A stretch of 64,000 bases of DNA from Neolewinella aurantiaca. Lineage in GTDB: Bacteria; Bacteroidota; Bacteroidia; Chitinophagales; Saprospiraceae. This document shows positions 26,139-34,223 of this stretch, piece after piece (within the stretch, counting starts at the first letter, position 1; each line of letters begins with the position of its first letter). Location of the stretch: contig NZ_VOXD01000033.1 of NCBI RefSeq assembly GCF_008014675.1, positions 1 to 64,000 on the forward strand, in the 5' to 3' direction. The translations under genes and the position numbers were made by a program. Below the pieces are notes generated by a model. That model was not told the origin of the DNA. It saw only the letters and a list, made by a program, of their open reading frames with translations, and did no database searches.

Positions 26139-28331
26139 ATGACCACCAATACTAACCGAAGAAACTTTCTTAAAGTCTCCGCCGCCGCCGGGGGAGGCTT
26201 TCTTCTCGGCTTTTCCATACTTACCTCCTGCGAGCAGAAAGCTGTGGCAACCATGACTCCCGAATTGGTAATGCCCGCCGAGTTTACCGAATTCGCCGGC
26301 TTCATCAGAATAGCCGAAAACGGGGTAGTAACCATCATGAACCCCAATCCGGAAATTGGCCAGAACGTAAAAACTTCAATGCCAATGCTGATTGCCGAAG
26401 AGCTTGATGTCGATTGGAATAATGTGATCGTTGAACAGGGTAAGCTGGACACCGAGCACTTCACCCGCCAGATTGCTGGCGGCAGCCAGAGTATCCGTCA
26501 GGGCTGGACGCCCCTGCGTACCACCGGAGCTACTGCCCGCGCCATGCTCCTTGCCGCCGCAGCTCAGAAGCTGGAAACGGACGTTTCTGAATTGCGCACC
26601 GAAAACGGCATGATTTACGGCCCCGGTGATAAGGAAATCAGCTACGGCGAAGTAGCTGCACTCGCTGTAACCATACCCGTGCCGGATGAAGTAGAGCTGA
26701 AAAAACCTGAGGATTTCAAAATCATCGGAAAAAATACCAAAAACGTCGATGGACGCAAGATTGCCACCGGCAAGCCACTCTTCGGAATGGATGTCCGGCG
26801 TGAAGGAATGCTTTACGCCGGGGTTATTCAGCCCCCGGCCTTCGGGATGGAACTGAGCTCCTTCAATGCTGATGCTGCCCTGGCAATGCCAGGCATAGTC
26901 GACGTGATCGAGATTGATTGTGCGCCGGAAGGAAAAGAGTTGCAGTGGACCGATAGTGCAACGGTCCGCAAACAAATAGCTGTTGTCGGCAACTCCACCT
27001 GGCAGGTAATGCAGGCCAAAAAAGCCGTCGAGGTAGAATGGAAGCGCGTCTCGCCCGCTGAAAGTAACGCCGGGCACCGAAGCAAAATGACCGACTTGCT
27101 CGCGACGGGAAAAGTTGCCGAAGCCCGCCGTGACGGCAACCCTGAGGCGGCCTTTAAAAGCGCCGCCAAAGTAATTGAGTCTACTTACTCCGCTCCCTTC
27201 CTGCCTCACAACACGATGGAGCCGATGAACTTCTTCGCCCACGTCACGGACGAAAAAGCGGAACTTCACGGGCCAATCCAAACCCCCGAATTCCTGGAGA
27301 AGACCATTGCTAGCCTGTTCGATATGGACCCGGCAGACATAGAAGTGGGCATGACGCGCATGGGAGGAGGCTTCGGCCGCCGCCTGTACGGGAGCTTTGC
27401 CGTTGAGGCCGCTTTGATCTCGAAGGCGGTGAAAGCTCCGGTGAAACTCGTGTATAGCCGTGAGGATGACATGACCCAGGGTACTTACCGCCCGGATTAC
27501 CTCGTGAACTACCGCGCCGGCCTCGATGAGAACGGCCAGCTCATTGCGTTCCACGTGCGTGGAACCGGTACTGCGGGCAGCCCCGTTTTCGAAAACCGGT
27601 TTCCCGCCGGAGCCGTAGACAATTACCTGGCCGAAAACATCAGCCTCGACTCCAACATCAGTACCGGCGCGTGGCGTGCGCCACGCTCGAACTTCATCGC
27701 CGGTGCAGAGCAGGCTTTTCTCGACGAAGTCGCTCAGGCGGCGGGGAAGGACCCCATCGACTTCCGGCTCGAACTCTTTGACCGGGCAATGGAGAAACCC
27801 GTGGGGGAAAACAATGATTACGACGCTGAGCGTTACGCTGGCGTCATCAAACTCGCCCGCGAAAAATCGGGATGGAAGGGCAGTGAAGGTGAAGGCGTTT
27901 ACCGTGGCTTTGCGGCTTATTACTGCCACAACTCCTACGTTGCTCAGGTACTTGACGTTACGATGGAAGGCGATAAGCCTAAAGTTGGCCGTGTATGCTG
28001 TACCGTGGATTGCGGTATCGTCGTGAATCCCGAAGGTGCGCTCAACCAGATCGAGGGTGGTATCATCGACGGAATCGGGCACGCGCTCTTCGGCGAAATG
28101 ACCTTCACCGAGGGCAAACCGGACCACGAGAACTTCAACACTTACCGGCTCATCCGTCATCCGGAGGCACCGTCTTCAATCGACGTTCACTTCGTCGATA
28201 ACGGTATTGCTCCCACCGGGCTCGGGGAGCCGTCTTTGCCGCCCGTGATCGGGGCGCTGGCCAATGCACTGAGCGCGGCAAAAGGTGAGCGCGTATACGA
28301 TCAGCCGTTCACGAAAAGCCTGCGCGGGTAA
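26139..28331 (+). CDS. iorB: Molybdopterin-binding subunit, isoquinoline 1-oxidoreductase beta type
   Basis: A 730-aa molybdenum hydroxylase large subunit. A Tat signal (NRRNFLK at 6-12, then a hydrophobic segment ending in a possible lipobox, LTSC) points to folded export. RMGGGFGRRLYG is the MoCo-binding glycine-rich motif, and GTYRPDYL and GAWRAPRSNF fit the family. GLGEP near the C-terminus contains the likely catalytic Glu697. The family hydroxylates N-heterocycles or oxidises aldehydes using water as oxygen donor. It pairs with the (2Fe-2S) subunit upstream. No accessory XdhC-like or MoCo gene is nearby. The start at 26139 places the Tat motif at the N-terminus. Confidence 0.88.
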   Translation: MTTNTNRRNFLKVSAAAGGGFLLGFSILTSCEQKAVATMTPELVMPAEFTEFAGFIRIAENGVVTIMNPNPEIGQNVKTSMPMLIAEELDVDWNNVIVEQGKLDTEHFTRQIAGGSQSIRQGWTPLRTTGATARAMLLAAAAQKLETDVSELRTENGMIYGPGDKEISYGEVAALAVTIPVPDEVELKKPEDFKIIGKNTKNVDGRKIATGKPLFGMDVRREGMLYAGVIQPPAFGMELSSFNADAALAMPGIVDVIEIDCAPEGKELQWTDSATVRKQIAVVGNSTWQVMQAKKAVEVEWKRVSPAESNAGHRSKMTDLLATGKVAEARRDGNPEAAFKSAAKVIESTYSAPFLPHNTMEPMNFFAHVTDEKAELHGPIQTPEFLEKTIASLFDMDPADIEVGMTRMGGGFGRRLYGSFAVEAALISKAVKAPVKLVYSREDDMTQGTYRPDYLVNYRAGLDENGQLIAFHVRGTGTAGSPVFENRFPAGAVDNYLAENISLDSNISTGAWRAPRSNFIAGAEQAFLDEVAQAAGKDPIDFRLELFDRAMEKPVGENNDYDAERYAGVIKLAREKSGWKGSEGEGVYRGFAAYYCHNSYVAQVLDVTMEGDKPKVGRVCCTVDCGIVVNPEGALNQIEGGIIDGIGHALFGEMTFTEGKPDHENFNTYRLIRHPEAPSSIDVHFVDNGIAPTGLGEPSLPPVIGALANALSAAKGERVYDQPFTKSLRG

Positions 28332-28357
28332 GCTCAGGTTACCGTACCGGAAACGCA

Positions 28358-28398
28358 AAGGCCAGCCTTCCCCTGAGGGGAGGCTGGCCTTGCTTTTT
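28358..28398 (+). terminator. Strong intrinsic terminator after iorB
   Basis: AAGGCCAGCCTTCCCC pairs with GGGGAGGCTGGCCTT around a TGA loop, and GCTTTTT follows. One of the clearest terminators in the window. Confidence 0.9.
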
Positions 28399-28429
28399 GG
28401 CCCCCGGAGCCGGGCCCTGATGGTATCAT

Positions 28430-28448
28430 TGCACCTGCGTTCGCGCCT
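28430..28448 (+). repeat. Dispersed short repeat between convergent genes
   Basis: TGCACCTGCGTTCGCGCCT fits the consensus. It lies just beyond the iorB terminator and 18 nt from the stop of the convergent lipoprotein gene. Confidence 0.7.
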
Positions 28449-28466
28449 TCTGCACGATGTTGCTGC

Positions 28467-28949
28467 TTATTCCACTTTGAGGGAGTCCAGCGCTTGAACG
28501 ACCTCATTGAGTCCGTTTTTCAGGATGTTGTTCAATTCATCGCCCTCCGGGAGGTCGTCGATCAGGCCGTTGACGGCCCTCTTCATCTCTCTTTTAGAGG
28601 GTAATTCGTCGGCGAATTCTTCAAGGGCTTCTTCTACTTCTGCTTTGGTGGGGGCCTCTTCGGCGAACTCCTCGATGGCTTTGTCGATGGCCTCGGAGAT
28701 CTCAGCGTCGGTTGGCCAGTCGGCCAGGGTTTCTTCCAGTTCGCGGCGTGCTTCGGCTTGCTCGTCGGCTGGCATCTTCGCGATACGCTTCTCGGCTATT
28801 TCGCGGAACTCTTCTTTGGAGGGCATTTTGTCCTGCATCTTGCGGGCGAAGTTTTTCATCGCGTCGCTATCGACCAATCCGTCGCTGGTGCAGGAAAAAG
28901 TAAGGGTGAAAAGGAAAACAGGAAGTAGGGTGAGTAGGAGCTTGCGCAT
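28467..28949 (-). CDS. Repeat lipoprotein with P-[ST]-x-x-E motifs, paralogue A
   Basis: A 160-aa lipoprotein (signal peptide ending FTLTFSC) whose mature part consists of degenerate helical repeats: MPSKEEFREIAE, WPTDAEISEAID, APTKAEVEEALE, LPSKREMKRAVN and LPEGDELNNILK. Each has a Pro at a helix cap, an acid and a hydrophobic pattern. The product is highly charged and probably all-helical. It is a tandem paralogue of the next gene on the same strand (29076-29555). I do not recognise the family; a periplasmic binding or chaperone-like role would be a guess. Confidence 0.75.
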   Translation of the reverse strand: MRKLLLTLLPVFLFTLTFSCTSDGLVDSDAMKNFARKMQDKMPSKEEFREIAEKRIAKMPADEQAEARRELEETLADWPTDAEISEAIDKAIEEFAEEAPTKAEVEEALEEFADELPSKREMKRAVNGLIDDLPEGDELNNILKNGLNEVVQALDSLKVE

Positions 28950-29075
28950 AGTTATCAGGGGTTATTTGCTGCATAGGTAGCGGCGGAAACCCAATGGGTA
29001 CGAGTTTGCTCGACGAAACAGGGCGGATCGTCGATCAACGCTCCGCCCCCGATTCAGGCAATATAGAATGAGAAA

Positions 29076-29555
29076 TCAGTCTTTTGCTCTGGCCCGGATC
29101 TCATCGGCCTGAGCTTCCATTTCGTCGAGGCTTTTCTCCACCAGACCGTTCACTTTGCTGCCGGAGGGCGCCTCGTCCATTGCACCGCGGATCATTTTAC
29201 TGATCATGGAGCCACCGGGGGCTTCGTCGAGTTCTCTCAAAGCTTCGTTGATTTCGGAGCGGGATGGGAGGTCGTTGACGGCTTCGGAAATAGCTTCGGT
29301 GATTTCGCCGTCGGTGGGCCATTCGGCAAGCGTTTCTTCGAGGCTTTTGCGGGCTTCGGCCTGCTCTTCGGCGGGCATTCTGACGATCTGCTCTTCGGCG
29401 ATTTTCTTGAATTCTTCTTTGGTGGGCAGCACTTCTTTCTGGAAACGTTCGGCGTATTCCTGAACGAGAGCGGCGTCAATATTGCCGTCGGCGCCGCAAC
29501 TGGTGAAGGCCAAAGTCAATAGGAGGAGAGGGATAAGGTTTAGCAAAGAGCGCAT
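29076..29555 (-). CDS. Repeat lipoprotein with P-[ST]-x-x-E motifs, paralogue B
   Basis: A 159-aa lipoprotein (LAFTSCGAD) with the same architecture as its downstream neighbour: LPTKEEFKKIAE, WPTDGEITEAIS, LPSRSEINEALR, APGGSMISKMIR and APSGSKVNGLVE. The segment from RMPAEEQAEAR to EAI is nearly the same in both proteins, so they arose by tandem duplication and then diverged towards the C-terminus. They are separated by 126 nt. CACCTTTG on the minus strand (29568-29575) resembles a -7 element directly upstream of the start. Function unknown. Confidence 0.75.
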   Translation of the reverse strand: MRSLLNLIPLLLLTLAFTSCGADGNIDAALVQEYAERFQKEVLPTKEEFKKIAEEQIVRMPAEEQAEARKSLEETLAEWPTDGEITEAISEAVNDLPSRSEINEALRELDEAPGGSMISKMIRGAMDEAPSGSKVNGLVEKSLDEMEAQADEIRARAKD

Positions 29556-29621
29556 AGCAAAGGTGGTTTTGTCCCTTTATGCGCAAAAGCGGGGTGCTGT
29601 TACACCGGCGTGGTTTTTTTT

Positions 29622-29639
29622 GGCGCGGCCGCGGGTGCA
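29622..29639 (-). repeat. Dispersed short repeat, GCACCCGCG variant
   Basis: On the minus strand TGCACCCGCGGCCGCGCC, with one mismatch in the core, followed by a run of A (T on the plus strand). Located between the repeat lipoprotein B start and the end of the DUF4385 gene. Confidence 0.55.
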
Positions 29640-29675
29640 GGGAAGGGTTGATGGCTATGTTCTGGCCTTTTGTGC

Positions 29676-30170
29676 TTACCGTCCGTACTGGTTGATGAAT
29701 TCCTGCCGCAGCCGGAGGTACTCAGGATGAGTTTTGGCCGCGTCCCACTTTTCTTTGAAAATGCGTGCGGCTTCGGCTTTTACGGGGTCTTCGGGCTGGC
29801 GTGGCAGTTCGGCGCGGCCGTGTGCACCGCTTATACCTTTTTTACCGGCAGGTACGGGGCCGTCGTATTTTTTGCCTCCTTTATGGTTGGCGTACCGGCG
29901 GGCCCGGGTGAAGCCCATCTGAAGAAACTTGCGGGCCATGTCGGCTCCGACGAAGTCCTTTTCTTTCAGGTAGCCGAGGAACAACTCCCATATTTTTTCT
30001 GACGAAACCCGTGCTGTTTCAGGGTCTTTGAAACGCCAAAAGGGAAGGATTTCTGATTTGTATGGCTCAACCGAAAGAACGCCCTGCTCTCCGCGTCCGA
30101 TGGCGTAGAGATCAGGGCGTTCCCGGAAGTCTGTAGTATTGAAGTCGATTGAATAGTCGAAAGCTCTCAT
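29676..30170 (-). CDS. DUF4385 family protein
   Basis: A 164-aa cytoplasmic protein. The segment from RPDLYAIGRGEQGVL through VEPYKSEILPFWRF, then VGADMARKFLQMGFTRARRYANHKGG, is the conserved core of DUF4385, a family of unknown function found in many bacteria and some phages. No catalytic motif is known to me. Its ATG overlaps the TGA of a 50-codon gene upstream (ATGA), so the two are translationally coupled. Confidence 0.85.
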   Translation of the reverse strand: MRAFDYSIDFNTTDFRERPDLYAIGRGEQGVLSVEPYKSEILPFWRFKDPETARVSSEKIWELFLGYLKEKDFVGADMARKFLQMGFTRARRYANHKGGKKYDGPVPAGKKGISGAHGRAELPRQPEDPVKAEAARIFKEKWDAAKTHPEYLRLRQEFINQYGR

Positions 30171-30319
30171 GATGTTTCGGGTTCATCGCTGTTGTCGGAT
30201 TGAGCAATGTCGGGCAAGGGAAGATCGGCATCTCCGGTATTGGCCGCGAAGCGGGCAAGTCGGTAATCCTTAGGCTTATAGCTGCTGGGGATGGTTGAGA
30301 AGTTGTTTTCGTCTTTCAT
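30167..30319 (-). CDS. Small protein coupled to DUF4385 gene (50 aa)
   Basis: A 50-aa frame from ATG at 30319, with its TGA overlapping the DUF4385 ATG. The product begins MKDENNFSTIPSSYKPKDYR, continues LARFAANTGDADLPLPDIAQ and ends in an acidic SDNSDEPETS tail. It has no hydrophobic segment. The 4-nt ATGA overlap and sensible codon use argue that it is real. It may be an accessory subunit of the DUF4385 protein; function unknown. Confidence 0.6.
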   Translation of the reverse strand: MKDENNFSTIPSSYKPKDYRLARFAANTGDADLPLPDIAQSDNSDEPETS

Positions 30320-30346
30320 GCCTCTGATGAATTTTAAATATTAAGG

Positions 30347-30378
30347 TATGGGGAAGTGATAATGGCCACTTCCCCATA
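30347..30378 (-). terminator. Hairpin downstream of pfpI
   Basis: TATGGGGAAGTG (30347-30358) pairs perfectly with CACTTCCCCATA (30367-30378). It lies 19 nt after the PfpI stop on the minus strand. No long T run. Confidence 0.6.
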
Positions 30379-30396
30379 ATTGTTCAGACGGCATAA

Positions 30397-30939
30397 TTAG
30401 GCAGGTACGCCGGCAAAGACTTCCAGCATTGCTTTGTTGAAGGCCGGGATATCGCCTGGGTTACGGCTTGAGACGAGGTTGGCATCGACGACTACTTCTT
30501 TGTCGATGTAGTCTGCTCCGGCGTTTCTCACGTCGTAACGGATAGATTCGTAACAGGTCATTGAGCGGCCCTTGATTACTTTGGCGTTGATCATTGTCTG
30601 GCTGCCGTGGCAGATTACGGCCACAGGTTTGTCAGCGCGGAAGAACGATCGGACAAAAGCAAGTGCCTGTTCGTTGATGCGCAGGGAATCGGGGCTTAGT
30701 ACGCCGCCGGGCAGGAGCAGAGCGTCGTAAGCAGCAGGGTCGGCGTTGTCCAGTACAACTTCTACATCGTAGCTGCCACCCCAGTCGTCGCCATCCCAGG
30801 CTTTGATGCTGCCGCTTTCGGGGCTGACCAGGTGTACGGTGGCACCGGCGTCTTCGAGGGCTTTGCGTGGTTCGGTGTATTCGACTTCTTCGAAGCCGTT
30901 GGTAATCAGAGCGGCTACCTTCAGATTGGAAATATCCAT
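30397..30939 (-). CDS. DJ-1/PfpI family protein (type 1 glutamine amidotransferase-like)
   Basis: A 180-aa cytoplasmic protein of the PfpI/YhbO branch. The nucleophile elbow AVICHGSQ contains Cys110 and His111, and Glu17/Glu18 (NGFEEVEYTEP) completes the conserved site. LLLPGGVLSPDSLR also matches. Members have been described as proteases, glyoxalases or protein/nucleotide deglycases; activity cannot be fixed from sequence. Probable stress-protection role. A leader rich in A/T with ACTAAA precedes the ATG. Confidence 0.9.
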   Translation of the reverse strand: MDISNLKVAALITNGFEEVEYTEPRKALEDAGATVHLVSPESGSIKAWDGDDWGGSYDVEVVLDNADPAAYDALLLPGGVLSPDSLRINEQALAFVRSFFRADKPVAVICHGSQTMINAKVIKGRSMTCYESIRYDVRNAGADYIDKEVVVDANLVSSRNPGDIPAFNKAMLEVFAGVPA

Positions 30940-31050
30940 GATTTTAAGAATTTAGTTTACTAATGCTGGTGGTAAAACGGATGCCGATATTTCAGAGTTC
31001 GGTTTTGCGGGGGTGTATGTTGTCGGATCCAATTTATCAAAAGCCATCTT

Positions 31051-31069
31051 TGCATCCTGCGGCCGCGCC
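31051..31069 (+). repeat. Dispersed short repeat, TGCATCCTGCG variant
   Basis: TGCATCCTGCGGCCGCGCC is a full variant copy, with the CCATCTT prefix seen also at 25330. It lies 46 nt upstream of the TACCTTTG element of rlmD. Confidence 0.7.
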
Positions 31070-31114
31070 TGAACATCCTGTCAAACTGTCGATAAAAACC
31101 TCCTTCATTCCATG

Positions 31115-31122
31115 TACCTTTG
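31115..31122 (+). promoter_or_regulatory. TAnnTTTG promoter element for rlmD
   Basis: TACCTTTG followed by CGGCG, 86 nt upstream of the rlmD start. Confidence 0.5.
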
Positions 31123-31208
31123 CGGCGCTGGAAAGTCAGCGGTCAAATAGTCGCAGCTGCTGCAGCGGGCTAAAAGACCAAAGAACTAACGAATAAACAG
31201 ACCAAAAC

Positions 31209-32639
31209 ATGGGCCGTAACCGCCGTAACCGCTTCCCTGAACGCATCGATAACGTAACCATCACTGGTCTGGCCGATAAAGGCTTCTGCGTTGGGAAGAC
31301 CGACGAGGGAATGGTAGTCTTTGTGGAAAAAGTTGTGCCCGGCGACGTAGTGGATGTGCGCCCATTCCGCAAGAAGAAGAAAGTACTCTTCGCGGCACCG
31401 CTCGAGTTTCATAAGAAGAGCGAAGACCGGGTGGAACCCTTCTGTCAGCACTTTGGCGTCTGTGGTGGTTGCAAATGGCAAAACTTCAGCTACGAAGGCC
31501 AGCTGCGCGAAAAAGACCGCATTGTCCGCGATGCCCTCACTCGCATCGGCAAGGTTGAGGTCGGCGAATGGGAGCCGATTTTGGGTAGCGAAGAGACCAG
31601 CTTCTACCGCAACAAATTGGAATTCGGCGTCGCCAACCGCCGCTGGCTTACCGCCGATGAAGTCGGCGACGACACCGTTACCAACGAAACGGATGTCATC
31701 GGTTTCCATAAAGCAGGTGCCTACGATAAACTGATCGACATCGAGAAGTGTCACCTTCAGTTCGGACCCAGCAACGAGCTGCGCAACGGCATCCGTGCCC
31801 TGGCAATTGAAATGCAGATCCCGTTCTTCGACATGCGCGAGCGTGTTGGCCTCTTCCGGCAGTTCATGATCCGGACCACCACCACGGGAGAGTGCATGCT
31901 CGTTCTTGCCTTTTTCGAAAACGATCAGGACCAGATTAAGCCTTTCCTGGACGCGGTTATGGAGAAATTCGGAGAGCACATCACCAGCCTCTACTACTGC
32001 ATAAACGGCAAGATCAATGAGTACATGATGGACCTGGAGATGCACCTCTTTGCGGGTACCTCCACCATTCGCGAAACACTCGGACACGTGAAGTTTCACA
32101 TCGGCCCTAAGTCTTTCTTTCAGACCAACAGTCGCCAGGGTAAACGCCTTTATGACATCACGGCCGAGTACGCCGGGCTCACCGGCAACGAGAATGTTTA
32201 CGACCTCTATACCGGGATCGGTTCCATCGGTCAGTACGTGGCTAAAGACGCAAAGTCGGTTGTAGGTATCGAGGAAATCGCCGCCGCGATCGACGACGCT
32301 AAGATCAATGCCGAACTTAACGGATTGGACAACTGCACCTGGTACGCCGGGCGTACCGAAAACATCCTCACTCCTGAGTTTGCGGCCAAACACGGCCGCC
32401 CCGACGTACTCATCACCGACCCGCCCCGGGCGGGTATGCACCCCAAAGTAATTCCGATGCTACTGGAGCTCGCCGCTCCCGTTATCGTTTACGTTTCCTG
32501 CAACCCTGGTACCCAGGCGCGGGACCTGGCGCTGCTGTCCGAGAAGTACAAAGTCGTTAAGGCGCGGGCCGTGGATATGTTCCCGCAGACGAGCCATTGT
32601 GAGTCGGTAGTGCGGTTGGAACTGATTACTCCGCAATAG
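31209..32639 (+). CDS. rlmD: 23S rRNA (uracil(1939)-C(5))-methyltransferase
   Basis: A 476-aa RNA methyltransferase of the RumA/TrmA family. An N-terminal TRAM domain (about 10-65) is followed by iron-sulfur cysteines (Cys79, C85-G-G-C88) and a C-terminal SAM-dependent Rossmann domain (NVYDLYTGIGSIGQYVA). TDPPRAGMH and the catalytic VSCNPGTQARD with nucleophile Cys431 fit the family. It probably methylates U1939, though some family members act on U747 or tRNA. The last 14 nt overlap the 3' end of convergent comF. Confidence 0.9.
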   Translation: MGRNRRNRFPERIDNVTITGLADKGFCVGKTDEGMVVFVEKVVPGDVVDVRPFRKKKKVLFAAPLEFHKKSEDRVEPFCQHFGVCGGCKWQNFSYEGQLREKDRIVRDALTRIGKVEVGEWEPILGSEETSFYRNKLEFGVANRRWLTADEVGDDTVTNETDVIGFHKAGAYDKLIDIEKCHLQFGPSNELRNGIRALAIEMQIPFFDMRERVGLFRQFMIRTTTTGECMLVLAFFENDQDQIKPFLDAVMEKFGEHITSLYYCINGKINEYMMDLEMHLFAGTSTIRETLGHVKFHIGPKSFFQTNSRQGKRLYDITAEYAGLTGNENVYDLYTGIGSIGQYVAKDAKSVVGIEEIAAAIDDAKINAELNGLDNCTWYAGRTENILTPEFAAKHGRPDVLITDPPRAGMHPKVIPMLLELAAPVIVYVSCNPGTQARDLALLSEKYKVVKARAVDMFPQTSHCESVVRLELITPQ

Positions 32640-33336
32640 CAAGTGTCGCTACTCCCAGCTTCAGGCCTTCATGGCTGGCCAGCAGGATGTTCCCGCAGAA
32701 GTCGACCGTAGCTCCGGTAGTAAGCACATCGTCGACCAGGAGCAAGTGCTTGCCGGCGAAGTCTCCTTCTCCGGTTCCGAAGGATTCCCGGGTGTTTTCC
32801 ACCCGTTCGTAGCGGGTCCGTTTGGTTTGTGAACCCTTGAATACGACTCGCTTCAGTGCTTTGGGGTAAACGGGCTTGCGAAGCACCGTGGCCATTCCTT
32901 CCGCAATCTTCTCGGCCTGGTTGTAACCCCGTTCGTGCCTCCGGTTGGGGTGAATCGGGACAGGGACGATGCCGTCGAGGTCCTGCAGCGCAGGGTGATC
33001 TTTGATCAATTCCGCGAGCTGTTCGCCGAGCTGGACGCCGACCTCCGGCCGGTGATAATACTTGAGGGCATGAATCAGCTGCTGGCAGACGGTCCCCGTA
33101 TTGAACGCCAGAAGCGCCGCGCCAAAGGTTACGGGAAGCCGGCCGACCATACGATCGGTTACGCCGTTCTCCGGCATGAGCCAGTGGTTGGTAAGGGCTA
33201 GATCATTGTTGCAGGGAATGCAAAGCTGGGGGCGTTGCCCCGCCACAACTGCCCGCTGGCAGTTGAGACAAAGACGGGGAAAGAGCAAAGTCATCAGCCC
33301 GTCGCCGAGGGTATGAAAAGTCCGTTTAATCGACAT
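32626..33336 (-). CDS. comF: ComF family phosphoribosyltransferase-like protein
   Basis: A 236-aa protein with an N-terminal zinc-binding pair of Cys motifs (RLCLNCQ, LCIPCNN) and a C-terminal phosphoribosyltransferase domain with the PRPP loop LLLVDDVLTTGAT and PVPIHPNRRHERGYNQAE. ComF helps natural DNA uptake in some bacteria. The start at 33336 is chosen because the Cys domain is then near the N-terminus; it overlaps the last 11 nt of the upstream beta-barrel gene, suggesting translational coupling. The 3' end overlaps rlmD by 14 nt. Confidence 0.88.
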   Translation of the reverse strand: MSIKRTFHTLGDGLMTLLFPRLCLNCQRAVVAGQRPQLCIPCNNDLALTNHWLMPENGVTDRMVGRLPVTFGAALLAFNTGTVCQQLIHALKYYHRPEVGVQLGEQLAELIKDHPALQDLDGIVPVPIHPNRRHERGYNQAEKIAEGMATVLRKPVYPKALKRVVFKGSQTKRTRYERVENTRESFGTGEGDFAGKHLLLVDDVLTTGATVDFCGNILLASHEGLKLGVATLAIAE

Positions 33337-34117
33337 ATGTCCACTTGCGCAGAAAGCGCAACCCGAAGGAAATTTCAATGGTGAAGTTCCGGATGGCGCG
33401 GGCGGGCAGGGTGCGCAGGGTTCCCGATCCGTCGATTACGTTGTCGATTTCTCCTGACTCGTACTGGAAGCTAAAGTCAGGGTGGCCCTGTAGCTCTACC
33501 GTTCCGCCTAGTTTTTCTGATATCGGGAAGAGGACACCTGCTCCGAAGCTTGCTCCGTAGGTAATGTCTTTGATGAAGTCAGGACTGTCCAGGGGGTAAT
33601 TCAGCCGGAAGGAGGTACCGGCGGTTTGCTCGAGGATGTCGTAATCGCTGAGGTTGGTCTTGACGTTGTAATCAGCTCTGAGCCCGAGGATATAGTAGAA
33701 GTCTCCCAGCCGGGAATAACCGAAAACGGATTTAGCACCGAGGCCCAGCGAGACGTTGTAGAACCTGAAATCATCGCTGGGTAGGGTTACCTGCCCTCCG
33801 TTGAAGGTGATGCCCCGCCGGCGGCTGATTTTGCTGCCCCGCGTGTGATAGCCCAGTTGACCGTAGAAACTGAAACGACCCTGTGAAGGGATAGACTCGA
33901 AGTAAAGGTCACCGTGGTAACCGATCAGAAGCTCTGTTTCCAGGCCGCTCCAGTCCTGATTTCCCAGGCTCAATCCTCCCTTTACCCCGAAGAGATAGCC
34001 TCCCCAATCTATGCCGTATTCTCCTTCCTGGTCCAGATCCTGAGCGGTGGCCAGGTTGAAGGGTAGGAAGAGAGCGAAAACAAAAAACAGGGTTGAGCTG
34101 ATACGACGCACGGGCAT
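33326..34117 (-). CDS. Outer-membrane beta-barrel protein
   Basis: A 263-aa secreted protein. The signal peptide ends at about residue 26 (LPFNLATAQ), then an acidic linker and alternating beta strands (LFGVKGGLSLGNQDW, FYGQLGYHTRGSK, YNVSLGLGAKSVFG) lead to ISFGLRFLRKWTYVD. The layout is that of Bacteroidota outer-membrane beta-barrel proteins of unknown function. It is distantly PorT-like in size, but I cannot support that name. The start at 34117 follows from the signal peptide. Its stop overlaps the comF start. Confidence 0.75.
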   Translation of the reverse strand: MPVRRISSTLFFVFALFLPFNLATAQDLDQEGEYGIDWGGYLFGVKGGLSLGNQDWSGLETELLIGYHGDLYFESIPSQGRFSFYGQLGYHTRGSKISRRRGITFNGGQVTLPSDDFRFYNVSLGLGAKSVFGYSRLGDFYYILGLRADYNVKTNLSDYDILEQTAGTSFRLNYPLDSPDFIKDITYGASFGAGVLFPISEKLGGTVELQGHPDFSFQYESGEIDNVIDGSGTLRTLPARAIRNFTIEISFGLRFLRKWTYVD

Positions 34118-34223
34118 GAGTTTGGTTGATCGGCTAAGGTAGCAAGTAAAAGTATAACAAGGAGCCACCGGTGAACTGCAGATATTTGTTGTTTGCAGGC
34201 CACCGGTGGCTTCGGTATTCGTC

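Noticed and set aside
26376-28160. 594-codon minus-strand frame opposite iorB
   Set aside because: Antisense shadow of the molybdenum subunit gene; no start context or motif.
31170-32441. 423-codon minus-strand frame opposite rlmD
   Set aside because: RlmD motifs on the plus strand are complete, so this is a shadow frame.
33326-34117. Beta-barrel considered as PorT of the T9SS
   Set aside because: Size and C-terminus are compatible, but no specific PorT motif can be named, so only a general barrel call is made.
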